Source: Mycteria americana
Lineage: Eukaryota; Chordata; Aves; Ciconiiformes; Ciconiidae
Reading direction: 5' to 3'
DNA: 64,000 bases
Assembly: GCF_035582795.1 (NCBI RefSeq)
Contig: NC_134366.1
Span: forward strand, 109,189,756 to 109,253,755
Made by a program: the position numbers and the translations under genes. The notes below the pieces were generated by a model. That model made no database searches, was not told where the DNA came from, and saw only the letters and a program-made list of their open reading frames with translations. Positions 1-12,500 of this stretch are shown one piece after another. Within the stretch, counting starts at the first letter, position 1. Each line of letters starts with the position of its first letter.

Positions 1-342
1 TGCAAAACCCCCGCACCCCAGGCTGCCAGGGCTGCCGCTGCGCAGCGGCACTCAAGCGGACAGGGCAGGGTGCGTTTTGAGCCCCTCCTGCCTGCCTCTG
101 CTCTCAAAATCAACTTCTCTCTCAGCAGTAAGGACACCCCACCTCAAAAATCATCTCAAAGGCTGTCCGTAAAAACAAGAAGCGGTATTCATATGAATGA
201 GGCTATTTTTGTAAGTGCAGATGCGGAAGCTGTTACCACCAAAATGTTTAGGAAACCTGTGAAAGGAAATAGTCGAGCTGTAGCGTAGGAACCAGTTCAA
301 GCACTCGGCTCTGGCTGCTCCCCGAGCTGCGTCCTCGCCACG
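1..342 (+). other. Flank and possible 5' leader of candidate exon 1a
   Basis: Moderately GC-rich sequence in front of the candidate start codon at 343. In the frame of that ATG there is a TAG at 286-288 and no earlier in-frame ATG after it, so 343 would be the first usable start. I see no convincing TATA box or dense CpG island, and the transcription start cannot be placed. The small open frames on both strands here look like chance. Confidence 0.3.
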
Positions 343-403
343 ATGCAGCACGCCCAAGAAGATCCGACTGCACCCGGAGAAGAAGATGATGCCTTTGGGG
401 AAG
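343..403 (+). CDS. RIPOR2: Candidate alternative first coding exon (1a) of RIPOR2
   Basis: The ATG at 343 has A at -3 (gccacgATGC). It opens 20 codons plus one base, MQHAQEDPTAPGEEDDAFGE, followed by a consensus donor GAAG|GTAAAG at 404. The exon ends in phase 1. The first common RIPOR2 exon at 34696 has 26 bases before its own ATG, and those bases read in frame from a phase-1 donor as G-ISSRLPEI before MSIGSHS. Splicing 403 to 34696 would therefore give a RIPOR2 protein with 29 extra, acidic N-terminal residues. Seen directly: ATG, donor, phase match, open frame on both sides. Inferred: that this exon is transcribed and joined to RIPOR2. A chance match of an ATG, a donor and the phase over 34 kb is possible but less likely given the Kozak context and acidic composition. 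No upstream neighbour gene is visible that could claim it. Confidence 0.55.
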
Positions 404-1854
404 GTAAAGTCATCTTTTATTAAGCTAATCCTTCTCCTACTCAGACGAGAGACCAGTTTCTAGCTTGGGTGGTATTTCTTGGGTAAATCTGCAGTTGTCT
501 ATGGGCTCCAAGGTCACAGGGTGACCAGACTTTCTTTTTCTCCTGGGAGAATGGAGAACAAAAGCACCCCAGATACAATAAAAATACCTTTCACACTGGT
601 TCAGCAGCTTGCTTCCTCAGCAAGGAGGTTACTGCAGAAGAAGAAAGCTGGGGGGACACCAAGTGTGTTTGCTACAGTGGCTGCACTATGCAAAGTAGCG
701 TGTTGGACATTCAACACTGCAGGTGCAGCTGTCGTTAAGGTAGTAGTGCTCCTTACGGGGGCTAAAGGCGACTCGCTACTTAAATTATCTGAGCAAAATT
801 AGCCTCCTCCTCTCCAACCGCCACAACCCAGGGCACAGAGGCAGTGCCATAGCTTCTTATCCCTAAAACTTTCTGCCGGAGCGTGATTCCTCACTGCTTG
901 CATCCTGTGCCGCTGTTTACACGTGTACCGAGCGCTACCCGGTCAAAATAGCAGAGAGGCAGATGAGACGACCCAGGGAAGGAGGAAGAATCTGGCCCCC
1001 GGTGTCTAATTTCTGCCGTTGCTCACTGCTCCCCTTCGCACTCGAGCGGGGACCAGGGGGAGAACTTGCTCATGCAAATCTTCTCCCGGCCCCCAGCCCT
1101 CCGCAGTTTCCAAGGGAGTTGCAGGCACAAAGAGCTGCCTGGATCCGCTCCAAAGACCGTGAACCTTTAAACTCACTTTCAGCACAGCTTCAGCAAACCT
1201 CATTTAAACAAAGCTCAGCTGCGGTTGGTATGGAAGACTTAGCAGTGAACAGTGCCAAATCGAGTTATCTGAGCCTCAGTGAAAGGCATCAATACAGGAA
1301 AGAAAGCAGCTCCAGTGATGTACTGTCTGCATTCAAATACATTTCTCATGTATATATGCCCCCACTCCTCGTCCTGTGTCCCAGTCTGGGCTCAGAAGGG
1401 CAATGGATTTGCAGAAAGCAGGGGTCAGAGTATTTGCGTTCAGGAAAAAATCCTGGTAGCCCAGGGAAGACCCGATGCCACTGGGCAGATCACCTGGCAT
1501 TGAAAGTACCCTGTTGCGTTCCCTGCATCCTGCCCTCACCCAGGTGGATGCCACTTCTCAGGGTAACGGACTCGATAGGGACATTTTTGAGTGCTCTGAA
1601 GAGCCAGTGGGATTTAGGCTTCCTTGCTGTTTCTGAAACCTCTAGCCTATGTTCTTAATCAGAAACGTAGGAGGGAAGGAGAGGAACGTGTGCAGGTTGT
1701 TTGGCATTTATATTGCATTATCTGAAGGGAAAGATACAGTGCTTAAGAAACCTTTCCAGCCTCTCAGCTAAGTTGTTTCTGGCAGGGCTGATCCAGCAAC
1801 AGCTAGAGGAGGCTGGCTTTTCAAAGGCAGGAACATTTTTAAAACCTCTCCCTG

Positions 1855-1926
1855 ACCCTGCTTGGAGCAGGAGGTTGGACTAGATGACCTCCTGAGGTCC
1901 CTTCCCACCTGAGTTATCCTATGAGT
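1855..1926 (+). repeat. CR1 LINE 3' tail fragment
   Basis: The segment reads ccctgcttggagcaggaggttggactagatgacctcctgag in pieces, followed by ggtcccttcccacctgagttatcctatga. This is the familiar 3' end of avian CR1 elements (GGTTGGACTAGATGACC, then CCTTCCCACC, then a degenerate ATTCTATGA-type end). Only about 70 bases are recognisable, a 5'-truncated old insertion in the + orientation. Confidence 0.8.
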
Positions 1927-4900
1927 TGGTGACAGCCTCGTCAATTCCTTTCCGTGTAACCGGGAACAAATCTACCCCAGCTGCTCTCTCGGCCAGAGGG
2001 TCTGTTGGCTCCCAAACCTGCCAGCTGGAAAGTCCAAACAACATAGGCACAGCGCTAGCCTTCCCCTTCAGCCCCCTCTCCTCTCTCTTGAAAGGGTTAG
2101 CAGGGAAACATCAACTTTTTGGCTGCTATTTCTGGAGCAGTGTTGACCCTGGACAACCCAGCGTGCTCCCCGGGGCTGGGTGGGATGGGAGCGGGGAGGA
2201 GCAGTGCCTGTTTCGGTCACAGGGCAGCCCCCACCCTGCTCATGCTGCAGAGACCTAGGCAATGCCAGCCAAAACTCCGTCGCAGATTTTCAGGCCAGAT
2301 GGAGGCATTTGTCAGGTGCTCAACTCCGACTCCCAGCTCAGCACAGACCACAGCTCTTAGGGTGTGGGCTTTTTTCGGTTTGTTTTCCACATCCGGCTTG
2401 ATTTGGAAAGCGGTGATGGCAGATCTCCCATCCACCTTTTTAACTTGTCCCAATGGCTAGCTACTGTCACAGATAAAGATAGCTGCATCTTACTTCTTCT
2501 AGTGTTGATTTGTCTAGTTTTTTGGAGTTTGTTGCCCTCTTGTCCAGGAGAGCAAAGAACTCACTATTGCTTGTACATATAAATGTCTCATGTAACTATC
2601 CACAGACTGTATTCAGACCGCTCTTTCTTACCCTTTGCCAAGCAGACTGTTATCAATCAGTATTTCTTTGTAAAGTGTGAGTTTTAAACTTCTAAGCATT
2701 TTCATGGTTCTTCTTGGGACCATCCCCTTGGAGATGTGGACACCAGCATGGAGCCCACCGCTCCAAAACTGTTACACCAGGAACAAATCCAGAAGTTATA
2801 CAATCTGTTCACTCGTACTTTATAAATATAGATATATATCTCAGGATCAGTTCAAGGATCAGCTAATATGTACAAGGACTGCTGGAGTCCTTTTGGGTCC
2901 CAGCATCACATGAGGGTCTCCTCTTCATCAGATTTTCCTCTATAATCCTCAAGTCTTTCAGTGACAAAATTTCTCAGAGCAGGGTCAATGCTATCCCATA
3001 ATTATGGCTTATCATCTCCCTTGCTCCCAGCTATGCCCGTACTAAAACCAGATGAATCAGCTCACTTTCTCAAGTAGCGTGTTCTCGGAGTGATTTACCA
3101 CTTCCCCAGACATTGTGCCATCTGCATATTCAGTCAGTCACTATTTGAAGTTCCCTTTCAGGTCACTGACATAAAAAGATTTAAATCCCATAGGGACAGA
3201 ACCAATCTGTGCAGGTCCTCACTAGAAACTGGCATCCCTGATGATTCCTCAGCTGGGTCACATCTGTCATTTGGACTTGGTTTGGACTCATTCAGCATGT
3301 CCCAAATTGATCTACTCCATTTCAAGTTTCTTAGTCAAGATCTCATGCAGTACCAAGTCTTATTTCTTACAAAAGTCCAAGAACACTATCAACACAACTA
3401 TTTTCTATAAAACCCTAATGAGTGCTACTGATTGTATTCCATCTCCTTTAATTTTGCTTATATGACTCCTATATCAGCTATTCCGTAACGAGGCCAGGAC
3501 CACTGCCAGGCTATCACACTGTTAGCGACACAACATTAACTCATAGCTCTCGGGAAATCCTCTGGTGCTTCAAGTTTTTTTAAAAAATCAGCAAAGAGCT
3601 CCTTGGATAGCTCTTTTCAAAGCTATAGTTTAAAATCCTCCTTTGGGAAAGATAAAGGGAAAAAAAATTTTCCCGTTGATATAGACCTTAAGCTGGCACT
3701 GGTATTTTCCCACATGCAAACAAAAACTTTTGTTGAAAATGACCGTTTTCTGCACCATTATTAATAATTCCACCATTTTCATCTACTTATACCCCAATAG
3801 CACTGTTTTTCCTTGTTGTACATTGAAAACCCAAGTCACAGAGCCGGGTGTGACAAGCTATAGTACACATATCTTCATGAAAAATCAGGCTGACTCTTGG
3901 AATAGCTATTCAAATCCTCAAAACGTTCATCCTCAAAGGAAATCTGTTAGTTAATTTTCTTGTTTTCTAATAACAACCTTGCACTTAGATTGTGTTATCT
4001 CCTTCAAAGGATCTGCGGAGCCTTTGCGAATGACTGTGCTTAAGTTCAGTGAAGCGCAACTCCCTCTCCTCTGCGACGTGGCCATCGTTTAACAGGGCAC
4101 AGCTGTAGTATGCAAAAGTTTAGAGAAGGAACTATTTTAGCCTCTTGAAAGTACAGGCAGTGATATGTTTCGTTTCTTTTATGGCCTTACTCACGATGTT
4201 AATTCAAGGCAAGTGACTTCAGTTTAGTCTTACACCTTTGTTAGGTGAAAACACTAACTTTGGGGAAGATGCTTTTTAATTTTTAGTGACTCTAAGTGCC
4301 TGAGATTCTGATGTTACATTTCATTAAAAAGAAATCACTTCCACTAGCACAAGGCTTCCCCTCATCACTGCAGCCAAACAGGCGTGGGTTTTTCTCGGGT
4401 CTGTCTAAGCTGAGGAGCCAGGAAGGCTCCTGCGGCTCCCAGCCCCAGGGAGGGAGGGAGATTTGGGCACGAGTCAGCTCTCTTGGCAGACCCTGGCTTC
4501 CCCGGGAGGAGAGCTGAGCACTCACGCAGAGGCATGACGCCACTGCCCCAGCACAGCCTTGGACCAGGGCCGGGGGCTCGGCACAGCAGGAGCTCCTAGA
4601 TCAACGCAGACACATCCACGCACAGAGTTTGCAAGCACTCAGCAAACATGGCAAGCATATGGGTCCAGGCATTTCGTTAGCAGTGATCAACGTATCTAAA
4701 CTGAGAACGCGCAGGAGAAATAGAGGTTAGACTGTGATTTAGTGCAGATCTTTTCATACAGCTGCTCCACGCCAACCTCTCCTCACATCTCCACCTCCCA
4801 TCTCCTGTATGTGCCCTCTGGTTGCACCCATGGTAACCATGACCTGCCTCTCAGGCCAGAGCCGACACAAAATCCCATCCGTGTTTCCAGAGTATGGGGG

Positions 4901-7717
4901 AAAAAAGCAGAGCTGTCTTTTTCATAACATTCAGTAAGCGCGTGCTCCAGTTCGGTAGGCCAGAGCCCCGCTTTAGGTGGTGGACTGCACCGTGTCAGAG
5001 TCCCAGGGCCCTCTCCTTGCCCAAGACGGACATGCTGCGAGGGCAGACAGACACGCTCCAGCAGTGCTACCCATCAAGGCTCCCAGCAGAACAGTAACTG
5101 CATCAAACTTTTAAGATATGCTTCAAAAACGTACCAGATGCCTTTACATCCTTGTAAAGCCTGCCTGCCGTTTTTAAGAGAGAAAAGAGCTTTAGCTCTG
5201 GGGTTTGGGATCAGCTTCGAGGCTTAGCTGAAAGGAAAGGTAGCTGCTGTTCATGGTTATGTGCACCGCCTGGCGTATTGTAACATCTAGCATCGCTGCT
5301 GAGGTTAGAGAAAAACGAGGATAAAGTCTTGAATGTTAAAGTTGAGACATGCTCTTTCTTCAGCAACAGCTCAGGTTAAGCAACCCTTCTCTTCCCCTAA
5401 AGCAATGCAAGACACTATGCTTTCCTCGGACATACAGCTGCAGTGACTTGCCTGAAAGCCACACGGGGAGATCAGTGTCACAGCTTGTGCGTGACCCACT
5501 GGACCAGGCTTCTTTCCATGCCGTAGCTAGCCAGCCGTTCACCCGCCACCGCCAGCCCCGCTTTGGCGAGAGCCAGCTCATGTACGTCCCCTCCCCACAG
5601 AGCGCATCAAACTGATGCAACTTTAAGCAAATTATGTCTGCTAAGGGTATCCATGTGTACATATCAGTACGGTATTCCAGCAGATGTGTACCTCAGAGAT
5701 ATACAGAGATACCGTTTTTCCTATGTTTTCACCCCAAACAGAGTTTAACATGTCTACTTTTTCCAGTATATGAGTGCCTAATATTGCAAAGGATGTAGTA
5801 AAGATGCGCAGCCTTGCAATGTATTAAGCATGGGAGCTTCTCCTCCCTGGCTGCTGGGAGGCTACGGATCATTGTCCTGAAAACGTTTACAGGTCCCACC
5901 AGCCCCACCTGCCCTTGCAGCTCATCTCGCGTTCCCGGAGATGGAGAATGCATACGCCATACTCGCGGCAGCCCAGAGTAAGAGAAGTCTCATCACTTCA
6001 TGGCCAAGGTGACAGTGTCTGCTTCAACCAGATAGATAGATTCTAGTAAGAGGTGTTTGGCCTATAAACTCAGATCGAAGCACCTTTCTCCAAAAGCATG
6101 GGCAGATCCACTTAGCATGCTGGACAAGGACAGCGCGGAAAAGAGGGTGCTCTCTTATGGAGCATTTTTGCTTATTCCTGTTTATGCTAAATGCTTTGCT
6201 CACCTGCTTCTCGCAGCTGCTTCTTTTTGGTTGTGGTCCATGGGCAGATGCAGAGTTATGCAGACGGGTGAGAGAGCTTTTTGTGGTCGGAGGAGGCAGT
6301 GCGAGGAGCCCGTCCCCACCCCGGGCGCCCCACACCCACCCACCCACGCTGCTCCGGCCCGCCGACGCTTCCAGCTGTCCCGGGCAGCTGGAGGGCTATT
6401 TTTAACAGGGCATTGCGCTCCATAGTTGAAGCAGAAACGATTGAGTCCATGAGGCCTGAAATTAAAAGAAGAGGGACATGAGAGACACTTTCTGCTTTGT
6501 TGTCTCCCTACTTTTTAATTAAAGATCTTTGATCTTTTTGTTTTTTCCTTCTCCGTGTCTTGAAGGCAACATGTTTGGTTCGTATTTGCTGACAATATTT
6601 CTAGATCACTAATAATAACAACAGCGAGGGGAAAAAACAGGTCAAATAAACAAGTGGCATTTAACCAGCCCTCAGAGAAAAGAGGAAGGTACGTACAAGC
6701 CAGAGAGAAACCACTGATTAGGTGTGCTCGGGCCACTTCCTAGGCTTTCAAAACAAGCGTCTCACCAAAGGCTGAAGCAAAACTGCCTTCCTTTGCACCC
6801 TTTTTCCCCCTTCTGTTTTTAAGACAGTGTCTTTACTAAGCTCCATGAAACACAAGCTTTTTGTCATCCAGTCCCATCATTAAAGGCACAAAATAAATGT
6901 GGCTTGGCTAGCATGAGCTTGTGGCATAAACAACTTCACCCCTTTAACAATTCGAAGCACGGCTCAGCCGCCCCTGAAATGAGCTTCCGCCCGCCTGGAT
7001 GCTCAAACCAAAGCCTTGTGGTTGGTGTGTCAAGGGTGTGACAGTCACAAAACAACCGGGTCAGGAAGTGCAGAGTTAAAAGGCGAGGAGTGAAAACAGT
7101 CTGAGGACATGAATTAAAGAGAGAGGGGAGAGTAGTCAAGCACTTGACAATGTCACAGAGGCACTAAAAAGTCGACGGTGGGATGATTTCCCGATGGTAG
7201 GATTTCTCCTACATCTCACCATCGCTTGGGGAACGAGGGGTGTTGTCAGGCCCCACAGAATTTTAAGCCATATTGTCTTGATCTGGCATCTAAGAGCAGG
7301 GAAATGGTTTGAAGAGTGGTCCCACTGTGGCTGCCACCTAAACAATCCTTCCTCGCTGCTGAAATTCACAGCTCGACCTACAGACCTTCTGCCAAGGGGT
7401 GTGTGTGCATGTGCACACCCAAAAAAGATCGGGTGGGGAGGGTGCAGGAAAACATTTACGCTGTGAAGAGGCACTGATATTCCTGTGTCTTTGGCAACTG
7501 GGTAACAGGTGAAGCAAAACAGCTATGGAAATCCTGAGCACAATAGGCTTAACGCTGCATAACTTACGGGGGCTGACATTGGCTTACTCTGGTTTAATTG
7601 CAAGTAGCCTGGGAATTGGAAAGTTCAGAGACGCAGAGCTTAGAAATGATGCCTAGAGTTTAAATAGTTGACAAAAAGATGGAAAAACAAAAAGCAAGGT
7701 GGAAAAAAGGAAGCCAC

Positions 7718-7732
7718 AGAGAGAGAGAGAGA
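7718..7732. repeat. Short (AG)n run
   Basis: About seven AG dinucleotide units inside a purine-rich stretch. Simple sequence, no function implied. Confidence 0.8.
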
Positions 7733-10700
7733 AAATAAAGTGGGATTTTGGGGAAAGTCCCACCGTGACCCAGTCCCTGCCTGAACAAATGGCAGGGGAT
7801 AAACACATCTGGCTGCGCCCAAATTGGGGCAGTTCAGATCACCTCTATTCCAACCTTCTCAGACAGTTAGGGTCCTAAGTCCTCAAGCTGGCTTCCTTAA
7901 GTTCCCCTTGTAGTCAATAGTGAGTGTGTGCGTTGTGTGTGTGAGAAGGAGGGAGGGCAGGCGATGGAAACAAGAAGCCCCTCCAGGTCCCAGCTCAGAG
8001 CATGGAAATGGGATCCTTTCTTTAATTACCTACTGGAAGAGCCTGGCTCTTTCCCTGCCTGTGGCAGTCCCCTGCTGCTAGCCTGGCAGCAGTGGGCACA
8101 AGCGTGGCTGGTGCCCATATGGCAACGTGCACGTCCATAGGGGTGGCTGGTCCCCAGGCAGGGTGACGAGAGACAGATCCACTGCAAGAGCCAGGTAGCC
8201 TCATTTTTGTGACGGCGGGTCCCAGCTAGGAAGCCCTGCAGCAACCGCTTACCATTAAAGTGATGCTCTCCTTGTCCTTTGCCTCTAAATGGGACTCAGT
8301 AGCTAGGGTACTGCCTACAACAGTCCAGGGTTAGGTTCCCCCAGTGCCCAGTGGTGCTTTTAATTTTGCCCCACTAACTGCTGGGAAAACTGCCTGCACT
8401 TGGTGCTGCCCTGGGGCACCGCGGCGGAGGAGCTCAGTGCCCAGGCTGCTCCTGCAGCATCACTCACCAGACCCGTGCCAGGACAGCGCCCGGCCTTTAG
8501 TGCCCATGTCACAGCATTGCATGAGCCTGCCTATAATCAATAACAAGCCATCCCACAGAGAAAAGACACTGAAAATACCCAGCCCCACAAATACCCAAGC
8601 CCACAATCCCCTCCCTGACCCAGGTGAAATGACCGCCCTGGGAAGCAAAACCCAAAACTGCCCCAAAACCTCAGACGAAACTGCATGAGGCACGCGTAGC
8701 ATCGCACACAGAGGCTTGCAACACCTCCCCTTTCATCATGCCAGGCTCCTCTCGGAGGAGCCAGCCCTGCCTTCCTGCCCACCCCACGCCCGGCCCAAGG
8801 GGAAGTCACCCGCAGTGACAAGTTTTTGTGTAAGTGATCCTCTCTTCATGCCATGCCATACCGGAGCGAGAAGCCCCCCGAGCTCCCCTGAGGAGCAAGC
8901 CTGTGGTTCGGGAACGGTGGCTGCTGAGCGGCGATCCAGGAGCTTCCCTGGAGGGGTGTCAGAGCTGCCCACGGCAGAAGAGAGAGGGACAGCCTCTCTG
9001 AGGGGCTCGACGGGATGGCTAAAAGCTCTGTGAATATATTGGCATTACCATAGACATTAAGTTTTCAAGGACTCCTGCAGGACCGTCTTGGAGATGAGCT
9101 TATAAAATCTTACATCTTTGCCCTACAGCTCTCTGAAGGTTGTGATTAAGATGCCGGTGGCTGATGAGGCTGGCCAGCATTCAGGCTCCACGGCATAAAC
9201 GGAGCTTCGTTTGCATCCTCCTCACTTTGTGGTAGCCTGGGGCAGTGGAAGAGCTCTGCTGTGAACGTGGACGCGACCTACAAGGCACCGTGCTCATTTT
9301 GGCAGGGTGGTTGTGACGGTGGAGAAGTGCAGTTAGCCAACTGAGAGCTCCCTGTAAGTCTCGGAGTCCTGCTCGCTGGGTTTTCTCACTCGAGAAAGAA
9401 AAAGAAAAAGATAGGACAGGGCCCAGATAAGGTCATGGAGCTAACAGAGGTAGCACTGAGCAAATGAGATCTTTTTCTGTCTCAAATATTACCCGCCGAC
9501 CAGAGGTCACTGCAGTTTCTCAATGGTGGTGATGTAAAGAGCAGAGAGAGCACAGCCTGCTTCCTCTAGGGACTCCTTGAGTCATGGGGTGGCACCTGGA
9601 GAATCTGTCTGATTTGTAAATTGAATGATTTGGGGAGTTGGGGTTACACCAGGACTGATGGATCAGGTCATAACGTGCAGCCTTCACACTGAACTAACAG
9701 ATTTCCTTCTCTTAAGCGTCTTGGAGAAAGGAGAGATTTTATAGCTGTAGATAGATTTGAAGCTAGACAGCGTCTCTGAGATCCTCCTACAAACACATGC
9801 AAGGAGTGCCACGCTAGCAATACTAGCATACATTTGACAAGTGAAGCCCTTTTTTTATTGAGAGGGGAGGGAATGTTGAAAAGGGTCCATATAAAAATGT
9901 TCTCAAAGCGAAACGAAGCCTCCAGAGGAGCAGAGCCCTCCAGCACTGCGGAGCTCAGCCCTGGAGCTGGATGGCTGTAGCTTTTTTTTAATTTTCCCAT
10001 GGAAAAGCAGGCAGCTCGGGAGGTCCCGGTCTGCTCCGCCTCTCTTGTCGCTCTGGGCAGCTTCCTGCCCTTTCTATTCCTGATGCCTGTTGTGAGCCAG
10101 GGAAGAGTGAGCTTAATCAGCAACACCAGCCACTGATTAGTGCCAAGCTGTTGTCGTTAATCACTTCAAAAATCACTGCGCTGAAAATAGTACCCAGGGT
10201 CAGATGTTCAAAAACTGGCGTGGTTTAACTGGTGTCATTTAACCTCAGCCACAAAGCCAGGCCACACCCCTAAAAAACACTATTTCTTTGCTTTACATTA
10301 CGTATCATTTGTGATTTTTTAAATTCAAATCCACTCACAGCCCCAGTGACATGGCACGAAAAGCTGCTCTTCACCTTTCCTAGAGGCAATGACCGCTGCC
10401 AGTGGTTGAACACCTCCAGGTGAAAGGCAGGCTGGAGCAACAAGCAACCTGTATCCCCCCAAAAGATGCACAGGGGTACTGGCCTGAGAGTTTGGTCTCA
10501 AGCTTCTCTGTGCTGTGGACCCCCCCCTTTCCTTTGGAATCTCAGTCCAAATATTTGGCAGATGCACTTGGGGCTCGTTACGTTACGGAGGCAGCGTGTT
10601 CATTGCGCTCCCCCGAATGGCATTTCGTGTGCGCTGCACTTGTCTTATATTTGCTATATCTAAGCCACAGAAATATGCGCTGATGAGGAAAAGAGGGCCA

Positions 10701-12478
10701 TGGCGGTATCTTGGAGGCAGGAAGGGAATGAAAATAATTTCTCAAAGCTGCAATCCTCTGTGCAGAACTGTGGCCCAGGAGAAGGAAAGCTGGCCGCGCT
10801 GAGGACCCAGCTGGGTCACCCATACTGCTGTCCATCTGGAAATTATTTCAGGGCAACTCTGGCTTTATACTAGCGTAACTGAGGATGGAAATTCCTTGGA
10901 GCCTTTGCCCCAGAGGACTCTTCCTGGGTTTCTATTATGAAACCGCATGTTAGGAACACGCAGGAATACAGGTGTGCAGCACTGCAGGGTTCGTACATGG
11001 CACTTGATTTTGAAACTTGTCTGGCATTATTTGCTCCTTTCCCTCCACCCCAGCCTTTGCATCCTTCTCCTACCTGTCCGTCATTTTCCCCAGACCATGC
11101 TCGTCATCCCTGCAGCTCCTCCCCTTCTTGCCATGACCTGCTGAGCAGGAGGAAGGCAGAGGCTGTCTCTACGCTGCTGCTGGAGGGCACAGCAAGGCAG
11201 GCCAAAGCCCTGGGTGCTCCCGACCCGCTCTTTCAATCATGGACCTAGGATACCTTCGGTGGCTGCTAACATGTCCCACAGTGTCTCATACGATAACTGT
11301 CCCTCGTGATCCTTGGTCCTTCCAGGCCAATTACCTGCTGCACAGCATGGGGCGGACGAGGATGGGGCTGGCCCAGCCATGCCTGGGACTGCTAACCAGA
11401 GTGTGCTTGGGCATGTACAAAGAAAGGCTTTCTCCTCCTCTGTGCATCAGAGATTGCCCAAAATTTGCCTCTCAAATGAAGGTGAGGCTGCAAGGGGACT
11501 CTGGAGGTGAACATGGGCTGGGTCCACATTTTAACTGCAGTCCTGATGTAGCCAGCAAGTTTCAGCAGCAGGCATTACTGCCTGGTAACGTGGGTAGCGA
11601 AGACATCAATCCCTAAGAGACCCCTAAACACAGTGGGGAGCTCAGCCCCCACTGTGAAAGGTGAAGATTGTGGCAGGGAACCAGGTCTGAGCACTTGAGA
11701 GCCAAGAAACAAGAAAGAGCCAAGAGATTACTTAAAGATTCAAGAGGATCCCAATGAGGAAGATGGGATCAGATTGACTTTCTGTCTACAAAGCCAAATC
11801 CTTTCCTGGAGATGGTCTAACAAGGCCTTCTTGATCTTATACATGTTGGTTGTACTGGGAAAGGCGGCCTCGAGCAGGTATCTCACGTGCTGCAGACCCG
11901 TGGGAAGCACTGCGTCCCACTCTCCACATTCCTCCAGGCAAGGTGGGAGAGAAGGTTTCGAGGCCGTCCGGCAGCAGGACACCAGCCCATCACCAACAGC
12001 ATGGAAGAGGCTGTCTGACAGCCACGCTTCCAAAAAGCAGGCTGACAGTGCCATACCTGTCGCTTCAGATCTCTGATCACTACCATAGCTTTGATCATCG
12101 CATTGCGTAGCTGACTTCCAGCTGTCCAGGAAAGCAAAAATAAGTTTCCAGCAGGTTTTTGTGCGCCTTAATTAGAAAACAAGGAAAGCTTTTCAAAAAC
12201 AAGCGGGGAAAAAAATAAGGCTAGAGCTGCAGTACTAGACATGCCATCCACACACTTGGCGTGCACTTAAGAGCAGCTCAGCCAGCCCTGGTTGCTAAGC
12301 AGTCTGAGAAACTGGAATGTGCTGCTCCCTCCAACCCTCCGTGAACATTGCCACCCAAAACCTGCCCAGAGGAGGCATCGGGGGGTGATTTTGAAGCGGG
12401 GACAGTTCTAGGGGAAAAAAATGCAATCGGTGGCTCCTTCGTCCTGCTCCCCCAAGTTACGTACGTGAGGGCAGGTAG

Positions 12479-12500
12479 GGTGTATGCTTGTGCATACACC
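12479..12500. repeat. Perfect 9-bp inverted repeat (hairpin)
   Basis: GGTGTATGC at 12479-12487 is mirrored by GCATACACC at 12492-12500 around the four-base loop TTGT. The stem is perfect. In a non-coding vertebrate region it may be a chance palindrome. Confidence 0.7.

Noticed and set aside
7397..7420. GGGTGTG...CACACCC imperfect palindrome
   Set aside because: Arises from a GT-rich run; stem of seven with an unpaired ten-base loop, not distinctive.
9668..10126. 152-codon minus-strand open frame
   Set aside because: No recognisable domain and ordinary background composition; frames of this length occur by chance in 64 kb.
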